64,000 nt of DNA from Deltaproteobacteria bacterium. Lineage in GTDB: Bacteria; Desulfobacterota; Binatia; UTPRO1. The notes under the pieces are model-generated. The model saw only the letters and a program-made list of their open reading frames with translations, ran no database searches and was not told the DNA's origin. Every line of letters begins with the position of its first letter. The stretch's first letter is position 1. Shown piece by piece: positions 61,818 to 64,000 of this stretch. The position numbers and the translations under genes are program-made. The DNA lies in NCBI GenBank assembly GCA_020852955.1, contig JADYZW010000047.1:150436-214435 (forward strand). The letters are read 5' to 3'.

Positions 61818-62828
61818 GTGAGCGTCGCCGAACGCCTCGCCGCCGCGATCGCGCGCCGCCGGCCGCTGCTCGCGCGCCTCGCCGCGGAGGACACCGACTG
61901 CGTCCGCCTCCTGCACGGCGTCGCCGAGGACGCGCCGGGGATCACGGTCGATCGCTACGGACCGATCCTGCTCGTGCAGACCTGGCGCGCGCCGCTCGCC
62001 GAAGGCGAGCTCGACGCCCTCGCCGCGGTCGCGCACGACGCGCTCGGCGTCGCGCTCACGCCGTGCTGGAACCATCGCGGCGAGGGACCCGGAGGCTCCG
62101 CGCGGGCGGACGAGGCGCTCGTCGCGCCGCTCGGACGCGAGCTCGGGCTCGCGTACGACGTGCGCCCGCGGCACCGCGGACAGGATCCCCTCCTCTTCCT
62201 CGACCTCCGCGTCGGCCGCCGCTGGGTCAAGGGGGCGAGCGCGGGCCGGAGCGTGTTGAACCTCTTCGCCTACACCTGCGGCATCGGGGTCGCGGCGCTC
62301 GCCGGCGGCGCGCGCGAGGTCGTGAACGTCGACTTCGCGCGCTCGGCGCTGGCGGTGGGACGCGCCAACGCCGAGCGCAACGCCGACGACCCGACGACGC
62401 TCGCCGAGCGCTTCGTCACGATCGCCGACGACGTCATCCCGGTGGTGCGCCAGCTCGCCGGTCTCGCGCTGCCGACGCACGGCAAGCGCGCCCGGCCGTT
62501 CACGCGCCGCGCGCCGCGGCGCTTCGACGTGGTCGTGCTCGACCCGCCCCGCTGGGCGAAGGGAAAGTTCGGCGCGGTCGACGTCGTGCGCGACTACGCG
62601 TCGCTCTTCAAGCCGGCGCTCCTCGCGACGGCGCCCGGTGGCACGGTCCTCGCGACCAACCACGTGCCCGAGGTCGCGCGCGAGGACTGGCTCGCCGCGC
62701 TCGAGCGCGCGGCGGCGAAGGCGGGCCGTCCGCTCGCGGCGCTCGACGTGCTGACGCCGGACGAGGACTTCCCGTCGCCGGACGCGCGCCACCCCCTCAA
62801 GATCGCGCTCGCGCGCGCGTCGGGCTGA
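61818..62828 (+). CDS. Class I rRNA methyltransferase (RlmI-like)
   Basis: A 336-residue SAM-dependent methyltransferase close to the RlmI/YccW family. The central region has SVLNLFAYTCGIGVAALAGG and VVNVDFARSALAVGRANAER, and the catalytic DPP lies in VVLDPPRWAKGKFG. The GTG start at 61818 lies 31 bases after the thioredoxin-like stop. The protein is shorter than E. coli RlmI at the N-terminus, so the PUA domain seems absent, with only the middle EEHD-like part kept. Target is probably 23S rRNA cytosine, by analogy only. Confidence 0.85.
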   Translation: MSVAERLAAAIARRRPLLARLAAEDTDCVRLLHGVAEDAPGITVDRYGPILLVQTWRAPLAEGELDALAAVAHDALGVALTPCWNHRGEGPGGSARADEALVAPLGRELGLAYDVRPRHRGQDPLLFLDLRVGRRWVKGASAGRSVLNLFAYTCGIGVAALAGGAREVVNVDFARSALAVGRANAERNADDPTTLAERFVTIADDVIPVVRQLAGLALPTHGKRARPFTRRAPRRFDVVVLDPPRWAKGKFGAVDVVRDYASLFKPALLATAPGGTVLATNHVPEVAREDWLAALERAAAKAGRPLAALDVLTPDEDFPSPDARHPLKIALARASG

Positions 62829-62867
62829 TCCCGCCCGTTGGCGCCCCTCGGACGACGGTCCTCGTCG

Positions 62868-63578
62868 TCACCTCGCGATCCTCCGGTAGCACGCGCGGAA
62901 GCGTCGGACCGGCGGCGTCTCGACGTCGAAGAAATCCTCGAAGGCGATCTCGGCGAGCCCGAGCCGGCGAAACGCGTCGACCTCGCGGCGCAGGAGCGGC
63001 CACGGCATCGCCCCTTCGGGATCACCGGGATCGCGGCCGCGCGCGATCAGCAGCAGCTCGCCGCGCGGCGCGACGAAGCGCGCGACGTTCGCGATCGCCC
63101 GCGCGCGGGCGGCGGACGGCAGGACCTGGAGCGTGTACGACTCGAGGACGAAGGCGAACGCCCCGCTCCAGGCGCGCGGCGGCGCGAGCACGTCCGCGAT
63201 CGCCCGGCGCACGACGCTCCCGGGAAAGCGGCGGCGGCACCACGCGACCGCGGTCGGCGACACGTCGAAGGCGGTGACGGCGAAACCGCGGCGGGCGAGC
63301 TCCTCGCCGTCGTCGCCGAGGCCGCAGCCGATCTCGAGCGCGCGCCGGCCACCACCGGCGACGTGCTCGCGATCGAGCCATGCCGTGAGATTCGGATTCG
63401 GCGCGAGATCGGCCCACGAAACGCCGCCCGGATCGCCGTCGGCCTGTCGATAGAGCGTGTCGAACCAGCCGGTCGCATCGCCTCGCGCGAGCGACTCGCG
63501 GGCGAGGTCGCCGGCCGCGCGTCTGACCTCACCGACGCCGCGGCCGCGGCTCACCGGATCGAAGAACTCGTCGTTCAT
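62868..63578 (-). CDS. SAM-dependent methyltransferase (TPMT-like)
   Basis: A 236-residue methyltransferase. N-terminal SLARGDATGWFDTLYRQADG is the lead-in of a thiopurine-methyltransferase-like group. SAM motif I is ALEIGCGLGDDGEELARRGF, followed by VTAFDVSPTAVAWCRRRFPG. AFAFVLESYTLQVLPSAARA and PRGELLLIARGRDPGDPEG follow in the post-I/II region. Substrate is not identifiable. The gene is convergent with the RlmI-like gene and divergent from the acyl-CoA synthetase start. Confidence 0.88.
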   Translation of the reverse strand: MNDEFFDPVSRGRGVGEVRRAAGDLARESLARGDATGWFDTLYRQADGDPGGVSWADLAPNPNLTAWLDREHVAGGGRRALEIGCGLGDDGEELARRGFAVTAFDVSPTAVAWCRRRFPGSVVRRAIADVLAPPRAWSGAFAFVLESYTLQVLPSAARARAIANVARFVAPRGELLLIARGRDPGDPEGAMPWPLLRREVDAFRRLGLAEIAFEDFFDVETPPVRRFRACYRRIAR

Positions 63579-63680
63579 GCGGCCGCCTCCAGTTGGTCAA
63601 CGGCGCGCGAGCGGGTCAAGACGCTGCCGCCGTGGCGGCGGCGCTGGCCCGGAGGCGCCGACGGTGGCATGGTGCCCGGG

Positions 63681-64000
63681 ATGCATCCAGGCGTCCACGC
63701 GGCGACCCATCCCGACAAGCCGGCGTACGTGATGACGGCGGCGACCGCGGGCGGCGAGACCGTCACCTACGGCGCGCTCGATGCGGCGTCGAACCGCTTC
63801 GCGCACGCGCTCCGTCGGTTCGGGCTCGAGCTCCGCGACGGCATCGCCGTCTGCATGGAGAACTCGGCGCGCTACTACGAGGTCGTCTGGGGTGCGCAGC
63901 GCTCGGGTCTCTACTACACGGCCGTCAGCACGCGCCTCACGCCGACTGAGCTCGAGTACATCCTGAACGATTGCGGCGCGAAGGTCTTCGTCACGTCGCA
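63681..64000 (+). CDS. Acyl-CoA synthetase, AMP-forming (3' partial)
   Basis: The N-terminus of an AMP-dependent synthetase/ligase. It reads MHPGVHAATHPDKPAYVMTA, then GGETVTYGALDAASNRFAHA and GLELRDGIAVCMENSARYYE, ending YYTAVSTRLTPTELEYILND at the window edge. This is the standard start of the fatty acyl- and aryl-CoA ligase family. ATG 63681 matches family N-termini (an in-frame ATG at 63669 is possible). The AMP-binding P-loop lies beyond the window. It would activate acids for the CoA-transferase and dehydrogenase enzymes nearby. Confidence 0.88.
   Translation, partial: MHPGVHAATHPDKPAYVMTAATAGGETVTYGALDAASNRFAHALRRFGLELRDGIAVCMENSARYYEVVWGAQRSGLYYTAVSTRLTPTELEYILNDCGAKVFVTS

Overview
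The window is about 70% G+C by eye, densely coded on both strands, and carries no phage, transposon, CRISPR array, rRNA or tRNA that I can recognise. The gene set points to an aerobic, lipid- or aromatic-degrading Gram-negative bacterium of the former Deltaproteobacteria. It combines an alternative complex III plus caa3 oxidase operon, acyl-CoA dehydrogenase and CoA-transferase pairs, and secreted Cys-rich repeat proteins. A member of Candidatus Binatia (Desulfobacterota_B) is my best guess; this is inference, not a database match.

Layout. 1-2.2 kb: 3' part of lnt (lipoprotein N-acyltransferase) and a YqgE/AlgH gene. 2.25-14.52 kb (minus strand): one compact 12-gene respiratory operon, actABCDEF, a small membrane protein, SCO, then coxB, coxA, coxC and subunit IV. 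The stretch has almost no intergenic bases and a promoter-like sequence sits directly upstream of actA. 14.6-19 kb: leucine-dehydrogenase-like enzyme, pdxH, EcsC-like protein, a small secreted protein and a CoA-transferase. 19-23.2 kb: two large secreted hydrolases (GH5 endoglycoceramidase-like; an alpha/beta hydrolase with N-terminal Cys repeats). 23.3-26.3 kb: pntAA-pntAB-pntB proton-translocating transhydrogenase with its own promoter. 26.4-41.8 kb: housekeeping and accessory enzymes (beta-helix protein, methyltransferase, flavoprotein, serine hydrolase, L,D-transpeptidase, dinB, alanine symporter, SDR, phhB, arsC, amidase, DUF2804, YjbQ). 42.0-45.3 kb: a 1101-residue secreted SGNH hydrolase with twelve tandem Cys-rich repeats and a C-terminal domain shared with the GH5 protein. 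45.4-54.9 kb: STN-like protein, double U32 protein, NUDIX, PEBP, universal stress protein, CvfB-like S1 protein, membrane proteins and a lipoprotein. 54.86-55.56 kb: the only gap above 300 bases, with decayed-looking coding remnants. 55.56-64 kb: an acyl-CoA dehydrogenase pair, YidB-like protein, two overlapping CaiB/BaiF CoA-transferases, thioredoxin-like protein, rRNA methyltransferase-like protein, methyltransferase, and the start of an acyl-CoA synthetase.

How the genes fit together. ACIII oxidises quinol and passes electrons to the cytochrome c domain of the caa3 oxidase. Transhydrogenase links NADH to NADPH through the proton gradient. The acyl-CoA dehydrogenases, CoA-transferases and CoA-ligase suggest catabolism of a CoA-activated substrate that I cannot identify. 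The features most worth following up are the C-terminal domain shared by two unrelated secreted enzymes, the two Cys-repeat families, and the uncharacterised membrane protein inside the respiratory operon.
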